A stretch of 64,000 nucleotides of DNA from Cycas panzhihuaensis (taxonomy: Eukaryota > Cycadophyta), in assembly GCA_023213395.1 (NCBI GenBank), contig CM041465.1:107329741-107393740 (forward strand), read 5' to 3'. Positions 63,793 to 64,000 of this stretch are shown here, piece by piece. Each line of letters starts with the position of its first letter. Positions within the stretch are counted from its first letter, which is position 1. The translations under genes and the position numbers were made by a program. The notes under the pieces are model-generated. The model was not told where the DNA came from and searched no databases. It saw nothing but the letters and a program-made list of their open reading frames with translations.

Positions 63793-64000
63793 TTGGTGAC
63801 CATACTAGAGACCTGTCAATAAGAGAGCTAGTTTTCACTCTTTTCCATTGGTGTTGCTACCTCTTTGTGGTTTTCTCCGACTTCGATCTCTTCATTGGGC
63901 AGCGTCTAACGCATGTGCCTTTATCGCCCTTTCCTTTTCCTGATGGTGTTGGTTGACCTTGCATGTGACGCTTCTCACATCACTTGCGCAGTCTACCTCC
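63793..64000 (+). other. Element E primer-binding site and gag leader
   Basis: TGGTGACCATACTAGAGACC at 63794-63813 is the lineage PBS. The leader has CATTGGGCAGCGTCTAACGC (about 63893). The gag start seen in C as ATGCGACATTTCTCACG is ATGTGACGCTTCTCACA here (about 63963), with a stop as second codon. The rest of E is outside the window. Confidence 0.78.

Noticed and set aside
1-64000. Host genes, tRNA, rRNA, or organelle-derived DNA
   Set aside because: None seen. All longer coding blocks belong to retroelement gag, pol or the accessory block, and no cloverleaf-like or rRNA sequence was noticed.

Overview
The window is nuclear DNA of a land plant, most likely a seed plant with a large, repeat-rich genome; the species cannot be told from it. 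I see no host gene. Essentially every base can be assigned to one nested stack of LTR retrotransposons, joined by recognisable LTRs, primer-binding sites (PBS), polypurine tracts (PPT) and, for three insertions, 5-bp target-site duplications (TSDs).

Layout. The outermost visible element is D (+ strand, Ty3/gypsy), with a 5' LTR ending at 57875 and a broken gag to about 58340. Element A (- strand, Ty3/gypsy, AT-rich, very decayed) occupies <1..54649 and apparently sits inside D's LTR. A was entered twice. Element B (- strand, Ty3/gypsy, 4526..21384, TSD GGTAC) lies in its 3' part. A Ty1/copia element (- strand, 31232..53053, TSD AAAGA) lies in its 5' LTR. The copia 3' LTR was in turn split by element C (+ strand, Ty3/gypsy, 31707..48195, TSD GGGGC/GGGGT). 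D's gag was split by F (- strand, a second type of Ty3/gypsy, about 58341..61084), and F's integrase was cut by E (+ strand, same family as B; only its 5' LTR and leader are in the window).

A, B, C, D and E belong to one lineage. They have very long LTRs (about 2.4-2.7 kb where both ends are visible) and share a PBS related to TGGTGACCATACTRGGGAC. Where coding DNA is visible it has a Gag with a CHHC-type knuckle, then PR, RT, RNase H and INT ending in a conserved -KFYA/-KCYA tail, with no chromodomain. Reconstructed, A, B and C are each about 16.5-17 kb. This matches the Tat-type branch of plant Ty3/gypsy elements. Downstream of integrase they carry an accessory block: a second RNase H-like domain on the sense strand and, in B and C, an antisense gene. 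The antisense gene has its own conserved TATA promoter, a plant-mobile-domain-like exon, an acidic low-complexity linker, a 111-bp intron of identical length in B and C, and a coiled-coil C-terminus.

All elements carry stops and frameshifts, so none looks able to move on its own. The most interesting signals are the conserved antisense gene with its promoter, the relocated second RNase H (catalytic Glu apparently kept in A but Lys in B and C), and palindromic GGTACC-containing motifs shared by the LTR promoters and the antisense gene's leader.
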